Below are positions 42,694 to 51,196 of a stretch of DNA of 64,000 bases, in pieces. Each line of letters starts with the position of its first letter. Position 1 is the first letter of the stretch. The notes under the pieces were generated by a model. That model did not search any database, was not told the DNA's origin, and saw only the letters and a program-made list of their open reading frames with translations. This stretch comes from Lachnospiraceae bacterium P6B14 (GTDB taxonomy: Bacteria > Bacillota > Clostridia > Lachnospirales > Lachnospiraceae): contig JHWZ01000005.1 in NCBI GenBank assembly GCA_000687695.1, forward strand, positions 62,001 through 126,000. Direction: 5' to 3'. The translations under genes and the position numbers were made by a program.

Positions 42694-43662
42694 TTATACT
42701 GCAAGCTCGTAAGCGTACTTAACGCTTGTTATATCTGCTCCGCTGAGATCCGGCTTGATCGCTACATCAACAAATGCGTATGAAGGATTGTCTCCCGGAT
42801 CGCTGTTCGGGATCTCGTACTCGCAGATCACCTTGTATGTGCCTGTGGAAGCCTGGTTCTCAACGATAGCTACCGGCTTGAGGTTTGCTTCTTTGTGTGA
42901 GGCGAACAGTGTAGCTGCTGCAGTTTTTACAACATCAGGGATGTTCACATCCTTAGATCTTTCCCAACCGCCCGGGATAACTTCCTCGGGAGCAGCCTCA
43001 AGACTCATATCGAACACACCACCTGTTAATCCCTGCTCAACGGGACTTGCGTTGCCATCGAGATCTACGTAGAACTCAACGATCGAGTAGGTAGTTTTCT
43101 TTGCGGGGGTGGTTACGTTTTTTCTGCAGAGAACTCTGTAGTTTGTTCCTGCTACGACCTGTGTAGCCAAAAGAGCTACCGGCTCATATGAAACGCCGTT
43201 GTTAGGATCTTTGAGAAGGAAATCGATAAAGCCCGCAAGATCACTTACGTCTCCCGGTTTATCGCATGTTTCCCATCCGCCGTCAATACCCGGTGCGGCG
43301 ATAACGGTTACCTTACACTTCAGAGTGAACTTTGTTACTTTTTTCTTTCCCTTGGCAACAGCCTTAACTGTGGCAGTGATGGTTGCCTTACCCGGAGCAA
43401 TACCCTCTACAACTCCCTTTTTGTTAACCTTTGCTATGGTCTTGTCGCTGGATGCCCACTTGATGGACTTGATCGTGAAGCCGTTCTTCTTTACGGAGAG
43501 CTCATCTGCCAGACCTTCTTCGATCCTGGTTGTTGACTTGTTAAGCTTTGGCTTCTTGGCGCTCTTTGCTGCGGATACCACAGGGCTTACAGCCAGAGCC
43601 ATCGCACAAACGAGAACGACAGCCAGTGATTTCTTAGCAAAGGCTGAGATTGTGTTTTTCAT
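42694..43662 (-). CDS. Secreted protein with Ig-like and two cystatin-like domains
   Basis: A 322-residue exported protein. Signal peptide at 1-32 (ending VVSAA). Residues 38-120 form a BIG2-like bacterial Ig domain (WASSDKTIAKVNKKGVVEGIAPGKATITA). Two cystatin-like domains follow, each opening with Gly-Gly-Trp (128-130 and 231-233). The first has the full inhibitor loop QVVAGTNY at 168-175, identical to stefins. The second has QASTG at 270-274, where the central Val is lost, so it may be inactive. Cystatins block papain-like proteases; inhibition is inference. It is related to the lipoprotein at 626-1033. The start at 43662 follows AGGAGG; the promoter is at 43712-43740. Confidence 0.8.
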   Translation of the reverse strand: MKNTISAFAKKSLAVVLVCAMALAVSPVVSAAKSAKKPKLNKSTTRIEEGLADELSVKKNGFTIKSIKWASSDKTIAKVNKKGVVEGIAPGKATITATVKAVAKGKKKVTKFTLKCKVTVIAAPGIDGGWETCDKPGDVSDLAGFIDFLLKDPNNGVSYEPVALLATQVVAGTNYRVLCRKNVTTPAKKTTYSIVEFYVDLDGNASPVEQGLTGGVFDMSLEAAPEEVIPGGWERSKDVNIPDVVKTAAATLFASHKEANLKPVAIVENQASTGTYKVICEYEIPNSDPGDNPSYAFVDVAIKPDLSGADITSVKYAYELAV

Positions 43663-43711
43663 ACTTATTACCTCCTGCTTCTGAATAATAATGGAACAAT
43701 ACAACAGTTAA

Positions 43712-43740
43712 AGTATATCATCGCACGAAACGGATGTCAA
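43712..43740 (-). promoter_or_regulatory. Promoter of the two-domain cystatin-like gene
   Basis: On the minus strand TTGACA (complement of 43735-43740), 17 bp, TATACT (complement of 43712-43717). It starts seven bases after the S41 peptidase stop, so the inhibitor gene can be expressed separately. Confidence 0.78.
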
Positions 43741-43747
43741 ACAATGA

Positions 43748-45880
43748 TTATACTACCTTTATCTTTACAGTGACTGTTTTAGTGGCCGGAAGGAAGTTTT
43801 TGTTTCCGGCAGCAGCGATATTTACCTTCACCTTCAAAACGGTGCCTGCTTTGTACTTGCCTTTTTTGATGGTGATCGTGCCGTTTTTGTCGATAGAATA
43901 CTTCTTCGATGTGCATTTGTAGGTCACCTTTCCCTTGCCGCTTTTCACCTTGATCGCCTTTTTGATGGCCACATCAGCTTTTTTCAGCTTTATGGATTTA
44001 ATAGTCTTTGTATCGGCCTTAACAGTCATCTTCTGTTGTTTTATGGACGGGTTAGCGGCCGCTTTGCCGAGAACATCCAGGTCGTAGAAAAGTGAATAAT
44101 CCTTATTTCCTTTTGCGTCAGTCTGTACGAGGTTAACGTTTACGGCTGCTCCGCCGTCTAAATCTGTTTTTCCGTCGGAATGCATTGATTTTATCGGACC
44201 TGAGATTAAATTGCACGTGTAATCAGACATATGCATGATACTTAACATGCAGGTTCCACCGGAGCTTTTTTCCCCTATGATGGGAATACCGACCTCCGAG
44301 GACAGACACGGGAGGGTGTTTGCCGCTGAATATGAATACTCTGACGTGAGAATCGCAAAATCGAAATCATATTGAAGTTCCTTGTCTGCTTCATCAAATT
44401 TTCCATCCAGGTTCAAATCGTAATCACATGCGTCGTAAGCCAACGATCCGGATATGGCATCTATGCTAACATCTGTGAATATCGTATTCTTCGTATTGTT
44501 TTTGATTTTATCAAGGATGGTACACATATAGTAACAGGCTACGAGCAGTCCACCTCCGTTATTTCCGAGATCGATTATGAAACTCCCTGCGCCCTTTTCC
44601 CTGGCCAGATCCAGAGCCTCTTTAAACGCATATATACTTGCTTTATCAAACTCATCAAAGGAGAACAGTGCAGTCGTACCTTCCATTATGAGTACCTGAC
44701 CGCCTTTTCCTGCATTTATCGAAGCTATACCACCATTCCACTCTTTGAGAACAGTTTTTTTGCCATACGCGTCATCAAATGCATGTATACGTATATCGGT
44801 CAGACCGGAAGTCTTATTCGCGACCTCCGCCGAAGTATCTACACCGAGACGTGCAGCCTGTGCAAGAGGATCCTTTCCGGGATTCATAATCTTATCAATA
44901 AACCCCTTATACACCGGGCTTTCCCTGTACTGACCCAAACTTCCTGCTAAGTTCGTATGTCCCTGGTCGTAGAAATAATTCATGAGAGCGAGCATGGCAA
45001 GATTGTTTTCAACACGGTTAGTGCTTTTAAGCGAAGCCTTCAATCCCGGGACTTCTTTATCCAGCTCATCAAGAGTTTTATCAAGCCCCACAGACTCAAC
45101 GGATGAAGCAATCTTTGCCTGAGTAGGCTTGCCATATATATGATCTATCATAAAGCAAAACTCGTTATAATTGAAAGCGGCAAACGTCTCTGAAAACTCG
45201 GATGATTCATAGAGCGACGACTGCTCCTCGGCGCAGTAGACAGGTGTCCCGCCTGACATACCTTCTAACAAATCCATTGTATGTATGAAATACAGTTTTC
45301 CGTTTAAGTACTCTGCTGCGTTGTAGGTAGCTATAAACAGATCGTTCAGCGTCGGCAGAGGCAGATAAGCCTTATCATCCTTTTCTATGAGATCTATACC
45401 ATAGTCGCTCAAGGCAAGAGTTACCGGCTTGGCGGATATATGAGATAAATCGTCGGCTCCCCTGACCGGAAGATCAGTTGTGTCTTCGATACCATCCTGG
45501 TTAGTCCTGTTGCCGCAAATGAATACATAAATTGAACTGGAACTCAGGCTATCTTTGTTTACGTCGATCGTCATAGTCGCGTCATGGTCGTCCTTTATCT
45601 CGTAAACCCCGGAATCTGTCTTTTTCTCTTTGAAATCGGTTTCATATATCGTATCGAGGTAGTTCTCCACGCTTACGTAGGGAACCTCAGGAAGGTCGCT
45701 CGGGATATAAATATCCATCTTTCCTGTTTTTTCTTTACTAAACAGATATGTGGTTACCGTTTTCTTTTCGTAGGTCACCTTTTCTTCTGCTGCTATAGCC
45801 TGCTTTGTAGCAGGGATGCTCGCAATCGTACCGAATACCAGCGAGAACATGAGCAGCAAAGACATTAGTTTTCTCTTCAT
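43748..45880 (-). CDS. Secreted S41-family peptidase with basic C-terminal module
   Basis: A 710-residue exported protein. Signal peptide at about 1-31. The C-terminal-processing-peptidase (S41) core lies at about 370-600: FIIDLGNNGGG, the serine segment EYSYSAANTLP, and the lysine segment IGEKSSGGTC. Its N-terminal 350 residues are not recognised. A lysine-rich Ig-like module of about 90 residues ends the protein (IKKGKYKAGTVLKVKVN, TVTVKIKVV) and resembles the one at 7210-8712. The usual PDZ domain of CtpA is not evident. AGGAGG precedes the ATG. The cystatin-like gene follows, on its own promoter. Confidence 0.82.
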   Translation of the reverse strand: MKRKLMSLLLMFSLVFGTIASIPATKQAIAAEEKVTYEKKTVTTYLFSKEKTGKMDIYIPSDLPEVPYVSVENYLDTIYETDFKEKKTDSGVYEIKDDHDATMTIDVNKDSLSSSSIYVFICGNRTNQDGIEDTTDLPVRGADDLSHISAKPVTLALSDYGIDLIEKDDKAYLPLPTLNDLFIATYNAAEYLNGKLYFIHTMDLLEGMSGGTPVYCAEEQSSLYESSEFSETFAAFNYNEFCFMIDHIYGKPTQAKIASSVESVGLDKTLDELDKEVPGLKASLKSTNRVENNLAMLALMNYFYDQGHTNLAGSLGQYRESPVYKGFIDKIMNPGKDPLAQAARLGVDTSAEVANKTSGLTDIRIHAFDDAYGKKTVLKEWNGGIASINAGKGGQVLIMEGTTALFSFDEFDKASIYAFKEALDLAREKGAGSFIIDLGNNGGGLLVACYYMCTILDKIKNNTKNTIFTDVSIDAISGSLAYDACDYDLNLDGKFDEADKELQYDFDFAILTSEYSYSAANTLPCLSSEVGIPIIGEKSSGGTCMLSIMHMSDYTCNLISGPIKSMHSDGKTDLDGGAAVNVNLVQTDAKGNKDYSLFYDLDVLGKAAANPSIKQQKMTVKADTKTIKSIKLKKADVAIKKAIKVKSGKGKVTYKCTSKKYSIDKNGTITIKKGKYKAGTVLKVKVNIAAAGNKNFLPATKTVTVKIKVV

Positions 45881-45928
45881 ATGAATCCTCCTGAATAGTT
45901 ATATCAAAACGCAGGTGTCATTAACAGA

Positions 45929-45958
45929 AGTGTATCATGTTTTCTCTTGTTTTGTCAA
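45929..45958 (-). promoter_or_regulatory. Promoter of the S41 peptidase gene
   Basis: On the minus strand TTGACA (complement of 45953-45958), 18 bp, TACACT (complement of 45929-45934). Its -35 box lies inside the spacer of the divergent reductase promoter, so the two cannot be occupied together. Confidence 0.6.
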
Positions 45959-45987
45959 TTTACATGTGATATAGTTTACATATGTAA
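45947..45987 (+). promoter_or_regulatory. Reductase promoter with TTACATATGTAA palindrome
   Basis: TTGTTT (45947-45952), 17 bp, TATAGT (45970-45975). Directly after the -10 box lies the perfect 12-bp palindrome TTACATATGTAA (45976-45987). A related TTTACATGTG lies at 45959-45968, 16 bp before TTTACATATG at 45975-45984. These are candidate regulator sites. Confidence 0.55.
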
Positions 45988-46023
45988 TCGTATTTGTTTA
46001 CCGTTATGAAGGGAAGGTGCTCT

Positions 46024-47160
46024 ATGGATTTCAGACCAGAAAAAAAACTTGGTTTCGGCCTGATGCGTATGCCTCAGCTGGACCCGAAGGATGCAGCAAA
46101 GGTTGATGTCAATCAGGTTTGTAAGATGGTCGATATGTTTATCGAAAACGGTTTTACGTATTTCGATACGGCGTGGATGTACAACGGATTTGCAAGTGAG
46201 AGTGTTGCGAAAAAGGCTCTCGTCGACAGACATGATAGAGACAGCTTTACATTGTCCACGAAACTTCACTGCGGATTCTTTGATTCGGAAGCAGAGCGCG
46301 AAAAATACTTCGAGACTCAGCTTACAAATACCGGGGCAGGATACTTTGATTATTATCTCATACACGGAATAGAAGGAGAGATGATAGATAAGTACGAGAA
46401 GTTTGACTGCTTCGGATGGCTCCTTGAAAAGGTAAAGGAAGGACTGGTTCGCCATCCGGGATTCTCGTTCCACGATAAGCCGGAACTTTTGGACAAGATC
46501 CTTACTGATCATCCCGAGATGGAGTTTGTTCAGTTGCAGATCAACTATCTCGACTGGGAGAGCGAGTGGGTCAGATCAAGGGAATGCTATGAGGTCGCCG
46601 TAAAACACGGAAAGCCTGTCATCGTGATGGAGCCTGTCAAAGGCGGAACCCTTGCAAACGTACCTGCTGAGGCGAAGGCATTGTTTGATGAGCTTGATCC
46701 GTCTATGAGCGTTCCGAGCTGGGGGATCCGATTCGCGGCGAGCCTGCCCGGTGTCATGCTGGTACTCTCGGGAATGTCAAATATAGCTCAGATGCAGGAT
46801 AACATGAGTTATATGAAAGACTTCACCCCGCTTACCGAGGATGAGAAAAAGGTATGCTTTAAGGTGGCTGACATTATCAACTCACAGATCACCGTGCCGT
46901 GTACCGCATGCTCGTATTGTACCGGCGGATGTCCGCAAAAGATAGCCATCCCTCAGTATTTTTCCATGTATAATGAGGATATGCGAGAGAACATGGATGA
47001 GAAGGGTTGGACCGTCAATATGTCGAACTACGAAACGCTTACCCACTCGTTTGGAAGCGCGGGTGAGTGTATAGAGTGCGGACAGTGTGAGAGCGTGTGC
47101 CCGCAGCATCTGACGATCATAAAATATCTGAAGGATGTCGCGGCTTACTACGGAAAGTAG
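46024..47160 (+). CDS. Aldo/keto reductase with 4Fe-4S ferredoxin domain
   Basis: A 378-residue cytoplasmic oxidoreductase. The N-terminal TIM barrel has the aldo/keto reductase opening KKLGFGLMRMPQ, YFDTAWMY (Asp and Tyr of the active site), the lysine segment LSTKLHC, and the His of YLIHGI. The C-terminus has two cysteine clusters, CTACSYCTGGCP and CIECGQCESVCP, which fit two 4Fe-4S clusters. It reduces a carbonyl with NAD(P)H; the substrate is unknown. The start at 46024 follows AAGGGAAGG; an in-frame ATG at 45994 lies inside the promoter region. Confidence 0.92.
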   Translation: MDFRPEKKLGFGLMRMPQLDPKDAAKVDVNQVCKMVDMFIENGFTYFDTAWMYNGFASESVAKKALVDRHDRDSFTLSTKLHCGFFDSEAEREKYFETQLTNTGAGYFDYYLIHGIEGEMIDKYEKFDCFGWLLEKVKEGLVRHPGFSFHDKPELLDKILTDHPEMEFVQLQINYLDWESEWVRSRECYEVAVKHGKPVIVMEPVKGGTLANVPAEAKALFDELDPSMSVPSWGIRFAASLPGVMLVLSGMSNIAQMQDNMSYMKDFTPLTEDEKKVCFKVADIINSQITVPCTACSYCTGGCPQKIAIPQYFSMYNEDMRENMDEKGWTVNMSNYETLTHSFGSAGECIECGQCESVCPQHLTIIKYLKDVAAYYGK

Positions 47161-47166
47161 TCCGGT

Positions 47167-47195
47167 TTGACAAAAATAAGCCGATAGTGTAGTAT
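47167..47195 (+). promoter_or_regulatory. Promoter giving a leaderless MATE-RsbW mRNA
   Basis: TTGACA (47167-47172), 17 bp, TAGTAT (47190-47195). The expected start base is 47202, the A of an in-frame ATG. There is no ribosome binding site. Confidence 0.7.
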
Positions 47196-47201
47196 ATGTC
47201 T

Positions 47202-48962
47202 ATGATTAAAAACGTATTCAAGCAGATGATATGGACTCAAATTCTGTCCGCCATGACGGTTACGCTCTGCCTTTTGGTAGACAACATCATGATCGGGCGT
47301 TTTTTGGGTGAAGATTCCATAGCTGCTTACGGACTTACATCTCCGGTGCTTCTTATATTCGCAGCATTCGGAGCCATGGTCTCGGCGGGTATCCAGGTCG
47401 TTTGTTCAAAGACGATGGGAAAAGGCGATGAAAAAGGTACTGACGCATGTTATACCATGTCGATCCTTTTATGTGTGGGAATATCAGTAGTGGCGCTGGC
47501 GCTCGTGTTTATCATGCCGGAGCAGATATGTTCACTGCTGGGAGCCGGTAATCCGACGCCGGATAACACCGTATTCTGGCTTACAAAGGATTATCTGATA
47601 GGATTTATCATCGGCGCGCCCGCGTTTATCCTTGCACAGATAATGGTGCCGTATGTACAGATTGTGGGAGAGCAGAAGAGACTTATAATGGCGGTTGTTG
47701 CAATGACGGTCGCTGATATCGGATTGGACCTTTTGAATGTGCTTTTGGTGAAGGCCGGTATGTTCGGAATGGGACTGGCGTCCTCGATCAGTTATTTTAT
47801 CGCCGTGGGAGTCGGACTCACATATTTCATCAGCAAAAAGTGCATATTCAGATTTCGTATAGTAAAGGATAAGATGTTAAAGACGACAGGAAGACTTTTA
47901 AAAGAGGGTTTTCCGACTGTTGTGAACCAGATAAGCCTGGTGCTTTTGGTTTATGTTTTGAACAGGCTTCTTTTGGATGTGGCAGGAAACTCGGGAGTAG
48001 CTGCCTACGCGGTCATATCGACAGTATCAAACATATGCTACTGCTTCGGTTCAGGTATAGCGGCAGTCGCTCTTACGTTGTCGTCCATGTTCTATGTGGA
48101 GCAGGACAAGACATCGCTCTTTGAAGTGGTCAGAACGATGACCAAATACGGCATAGTTATAAACGCTGTGGTTACGGCGGTAGTATTTTTGATAGCTCCG
48201 TTACTCATAGGTGTATTCCTTTCGGATCCGACGTCCGGCGTGAGGGATATGGCGGTGTTCGGATTGAGGCTGTTTTCACTGTCGTTAGCGTCGTGCGGTA
48301 TGTGTACCACTTTGAAAAACTATTATCAGGGGACGGGACGTACGGGGTTCACCCAGCTGATCTCGATACTTCAGAACTTTGTATTTGTTGTATTGTTCGC
48401 ATTCGTGCTCAGCAGATTTTTCGGGACAACAGGAATATGGATCGCATTCTTTGCGGGAGAGACGACAACATTTATCGTAACACTGTGCATCATCTTTTAT
48501 AAAAGAAAAGAGGCCCGGGTTACCACGGAAGCACTCGCTTTGTTAGATGAGGATTTCGGTGTTCCGGACGAGGATGTTTTTGAGTCTGAGGTGTCAACCA
48601 GAGAGGAGATATCTGCCGCATCCATAGCGCTCGGAGAGTTCTGCAAGGCGCATGGTGAGGATGACAAAACGAGTTATTATATATCGCTTTGTATGGAAGA
48701 AATAACAGCTAATATAGTTAAGTACGGATTCGTAAAAGACAACAAGGAACACAAGATAGATATCAGATATGTGATCAAAAAGAAAAAGAGAACGCTTCGC
48801 GTCAGGGATGACTGTCAGATATTCGATCCGGTCAGCTATTTTGAGCGTCACGAGGATGATGCTCCGGCTGAGAGTATCGGAATAAGAGTGGTCATGTCAC
48901 TCGCTAAGGATGCGAATTATATAAACTCACTTGGACTGAATAACCTTACATTGGTGTTTTAA
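47202..48962 (+). CDS. MATE transporter fused to an RsbW-like ATPase domain
   Basis: A 586-residue fusion. Residues 1-435 form a MATE exporter with about twelve helices (MIWTQILSAMTVTLCLLVDNIMIGRFLG opens the first half; GFPTVVNQISLVLLVYVLN the second). After an acidic linker, residues 460-586 form a GHKL/HATPase_c_2 domain of the RsbW/SpoIIAB type: N-box MEEITANIVKYGF, G1 box VRDDCQIFDP, and a final GIRVVMSLAKDANYINSLGLNNLTLVF. RsbW-type kinases bind sigma factors and phosphorylate STAS antagonists; none is adjacent. ATG at 47202 is preferred over 47196 because it coincides with the transcription start. The GH3 gene follows 31 bp after the stop. Confidence 0.88.
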   Translation: MIKNVFKQMIWTQILSAMTVTLCLLVDNIMIGRFLGEDSIAAYGLTSPVLLIFAAFGAMVSAGIQVVCSKTMGKGDEKGTDACYTMSILLCVGISVVALALVFIMPEQICSLLGAGNPTPDNTVFWLTKDYLIGFIIGAPAFILAQIMVPYVQIVGEQKRLIMAVVAMTVADIGLDLLNVLLVKAGMFGMGLASSISYFIAVGVGLTYFISKKCIFRFRIVKDKMLKTTGRLLKEGFPTVVNQISLVLLVYVLNRLLLDVAGNSGVAAYAVISTVSNICYCFGSGIAAVALTLSSMFYVEQDKTSLFEVVRTMTKYGIVINAVVTAVVFLIAPLLIGVFLSDPTSGVRDMAVFGLRLFSLSLASCGMCTTLKNYYQGTGRTGFTQLISILQNFVFVVLFAFVLSRFFGTTGIWIAFFAGETTTFIVTLCIIFYKRKEARVTTEALALLDEDFGVPDEDVFESEVSTREEISAASIALGEFCKAHGEDDKTSYYISLCMEEITANIVKYGFVKDNKEHKIDIRYVIKKKKRTLRVRDDCQIFDPVSYFERHEDDAPAESIGIRVVMSLAKDANYINSLGLNNLTLVF

Positions 48963-48993
48963 TAGTATGTTCAAATTGAGGAAGGAAAAATAC

Positions 48994-50886
48994 ATGAAGA
49001 TGAAAAGATTTTTAGCACTTTTACTGACGCTGATTCTGGCACTGTCTTTGGCAGGCTGTGGTGACGAAGAAAAAAAGCAGAGTACGGCGAGCGGTACTGC
49101 GGCGACCGTAGAAACAGATGCCGAGGAGGTATCCGAAGAGGCTTCCGAGGAGGTTTCCGAGGACGGAAACAGATACGCAGGGAAGACTCCCGAGGAGATA
49201 CTATCAAAGCTTACATTAGAGCAGAAGGCAGCTCAGATGGTACAGCCTGCCATCTACATCCTGGATGATCCCGAGGCTCAGATGTCAAAGCATGATTACG
49301 GAAGTATCCTTTCCAAATTTGACTCGCTCACAGCACCTTCATGGATGGATCTGATCGACAATCTGCAGAGGGCAGCACTTTCATCGGAATCAGGTGTTCC
49401 GTTTGTATACGGGCAGGATGATGTTCACGGAGTTAACTATTGTTCCGGAAGTGTGATCTTCCCTCACAATATAGGTATGGGGGCTACAGGTGATGAAGAT
49501 CTGATGCATGAGGTAGGTCTTGCAACTGCCGATGAGGCGAAGCTCTGCCATATGCTGTGGAACTTCGCACCCTGTGTGGCACAGTCCGTAGATCCCAGAT
49601 GGGGACGTACCTACGAGAGCTACGGCTCGGACCTCGAGTCGATCAAAAAGCTCAGCGTGGCATATACAAAGGGACTTATAGAGGGAGGCCTTATAGCCTG
49701 CCCGAAGCACTTTTTCGGAGACGGAAACGTTCAGTACGGAACAGGAGAAAAATCCGATACGGCACGTCTCATAGACCGAGGAGACGCCGAGCTGAATGAT
49801 GATGAGATAAACGATCTGCTCAGTGTATATCAGGCTCAGATTGACGCCGGGGCGCAGACGATCATGATCAGCCATTCTTCCGTAAACGGTGTAAAGATGC
49901 ATGAAAATGCTCAGTATATCCAAAAACTGAAAAACGAGATGGGCTTTAAAGGATTCATCGTCAGCGACTGGGATTCGATACAGAACCTGAAACTGAACTC
50001 CTATGTGGATCAGGTCGTAACTGCGATCAACTCAGGGATAGACATGCTGATGGAGGTTGAGAGATTCGAGGAGGCCAGAACGATAATCGTGGCTGCCGTA
50101 AGTGATGGCAGGATCCCCGAGGATCGTGTAGATGATGCAGTACTTCGCATACTTCGCGTAAAGAAGGAAACCGGCATCATCGATGATCCCCTCGGTGAAA
50201 AAATGCAGACCAAGCAGACCGAGACCGGATCCGAGGAGTACAGAGAGATAGCAAGACGCGCCGTGGAGGAGAGTCTCGTTCTTCTTAAAAATGAAAAAAA
50301 TGTCCTTCCGCTGAAAAAGGGCACAAAGGTATATATCATGGGACCGGCAGCGGACAGTGCCAGAGCACAGTGCGGAGGATGGACTATCGACTGGAATCAG
50401 AGTCCGAGTGAGATCATCGACGGAGTCACCACGATCAGAGCAGCGTTTGAGCAAGCTGCAGGTGACTACGGAGTAACCGTGACGGATGATCCTGATGATG
50501 CGGATGTAGTTCTCCTCGCGGTAGGTGAGAGGGCATACGCCGAGTGGAATGGTGATACCCAGGATATGGATCTGTGTGGTGATATGGCGCTGGAAGGAAA
50601 TGAGGACGCCATCAAGGAAGCAAAGAAGCTTCGCAAGTCCGGCAAGAAGGTTGTTGCCTGCCTCATAGCAGGACGCCAGATCCTCATAGATAAATACGTA
50701 AACGACTGGGATGGAGCGGTTATGTGCTACCTTCCGGGCTCCGAGGGAACGGGCATTGTTAACGTCCTTTGCGGCAAGTCGGATTTCAAAGGAAAGCTCC
50801 CGAGCCCGTGGTATAAAAATCTCGAGCAGCTCGGCACGGATGAGTGCGAGTGGGAGGTCGGATACGGCCTGACATATAAAGGTTAA
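48994..50886 (+). CDS. GH3 beta-glucosidase-like lipoprotein
   Basis: A 630-residue surface lipoprotein. Signal peptide with lipobox LAGC, then a Ser/Glu-rich linker with repeated SEEASEEVSED. The GH3 N-terminal barrel follows (GVNYCSGSVIFPHNIGMGAT, CPKHFFGDG) with the nucleophile Asp in FIVSDWDSI. The C-terminal alpha/beta sandwich is present (VLLKNEKNVLPLKKGTKVYIMGPAAD, GRQILIDKY). No FnIII domain. It probably removes beta-linked glucose or related sugars outside the cell. The start at 48994 follows GGAAGGA; the in-frame ATG at 48967 lacks a site. It is likely co-transcribed with the MATE-RsbW gene. Confidence 0.92.
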   Translation: MKMKRFLALLLTLILALSLAGCGDEEKKQSTASGTAATVETDAEEVSEEASEEVSEDGNRYAGKTPEEILSKLTLEQKAAQMVQPAIYILDDPEAQMSKHDYGSILSKFDSLTAPSWMDLIDNLQRAALSSESGVPFVYGQDDVHGVNYCSGSVIFPHNIGMGATGDEDLMHEVGLATADEAKLCHMLWNFAPCVAQSVDPRWGRTYESYGSDLESIKKLSVAYTKGLIEGGLIACPKHFFGDGNVQYGTGEKSDTARLIDRGDAELNDDEINDLLSVYQAQIDAGAQTIMISHSSVNGVKMHENAQYIQKLKNEMGFKGFIVSDWDSIQNLKLNSYVDQVVTAINSGIDMLMEVERFEEARTIIVAAVSDGRIPEDRVDDAVLRILRVKKETGIIDDPLGEKMQTKQTETGSEEYREIARRAVEESLVLLKNEKNVLPLKKGTKVYIMGPAADSARAQCGGWTIDWNQSPSEIIDGVTTIRAAFEQAAGDYGVTVTDDPDDADVVLLAVGERAYAEWNGDTQDMDLCGDMALEGNEDAIKEAKKLRKSGKKVVACLIAGRQILIDKYVNDWDGAVMCYLPGSEGTGIVNVLCGKSDFKGKLPSPWYKNLEQLGTDECEWEVGYGLTYKG

Positions 50887-50893
50887 AAAGTTG

Positions 50894-50922
50894 TTGACTT
50901 GACCGATAAAACGTGTTATAAT
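50894..50922 (+). promoter_or_regulatory. tRNA-Pro promoter
   Basis: TTGACT (50894-50899), 17 bp, TATAAT (50917-50922), 42 bp before the tRNA. Confidence 0.8.
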
Positions 50923-50964
50923 CACGCATGTTGTGTGGCTGAATAAAGCCATGGCAGCGTGAAT

Positions 50965-51039
50965 CGGGGTATAGCTCAGCTTGGCTAGAGTGCTTGATTT
51001 GGGATCAAGAGGCCGCAGGTTCGAATCCTGTTACCCCGA
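50965..51039 (+). tRNA. tRNA-Pro (TGG)
   Basis: 75 nt. The acceptor stem CGGGGTA pairs with TACCCCG (51032-51038), with discriminator A. The anticodon stem CTTGA/TCAAG encloses TTTGGGA, giving anticodon TGG. The T-loop TTCGAAT is normal. CCA is not encoded. Confidence 0.96.
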
Positions 51040-51051
51040 GGTGAGAACGGT

Positions 51052-51096
51052 CCTCAAATTCTCGCTGATCGGGTGAGAATTTGGGGGCGTTTTTTC
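51052..51096 (+). terminator. tRNA-Pro terminator
   Basis: CCTCAAATTCTC (51052-51063) pairs with GAGAATTTGGGG (51075-51086, one G-U), then GGCGTTTTTTCTT. Confidence 0.88.
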
Positions 51097-51120
51097 TTAT
51101 GTCAGTGTATGCCTGATTTC

Positions 51121-51149
51121 TTGACAAATGTACACATGTAGTGTATAAT
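51121..51149 (+). promoter_or_regulatory. Promoter of the surface polymer cluster with inverted repeat
   Basis: TTGACA (51121-51126), 17 bp, TATAAT (51144-51149), a perfect consensus. The spacer holds TACAC-ATGTA-GTGTA (51131-51145), which reaches into the -10 box and could be an operator. Confidence 0.78.
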
Positions 51150-51196
51150 ACGATAAGGTATACCACTTTTTGAGTTGAGGTCGAGAGGAAAGACAG

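Noticed and set aside
50032-50952. 306-residue minus-strand ORF
   Set aside because: It is antisense to the GH3 gene and to the tRNA-Pro promoter; no signal peptide or motif.
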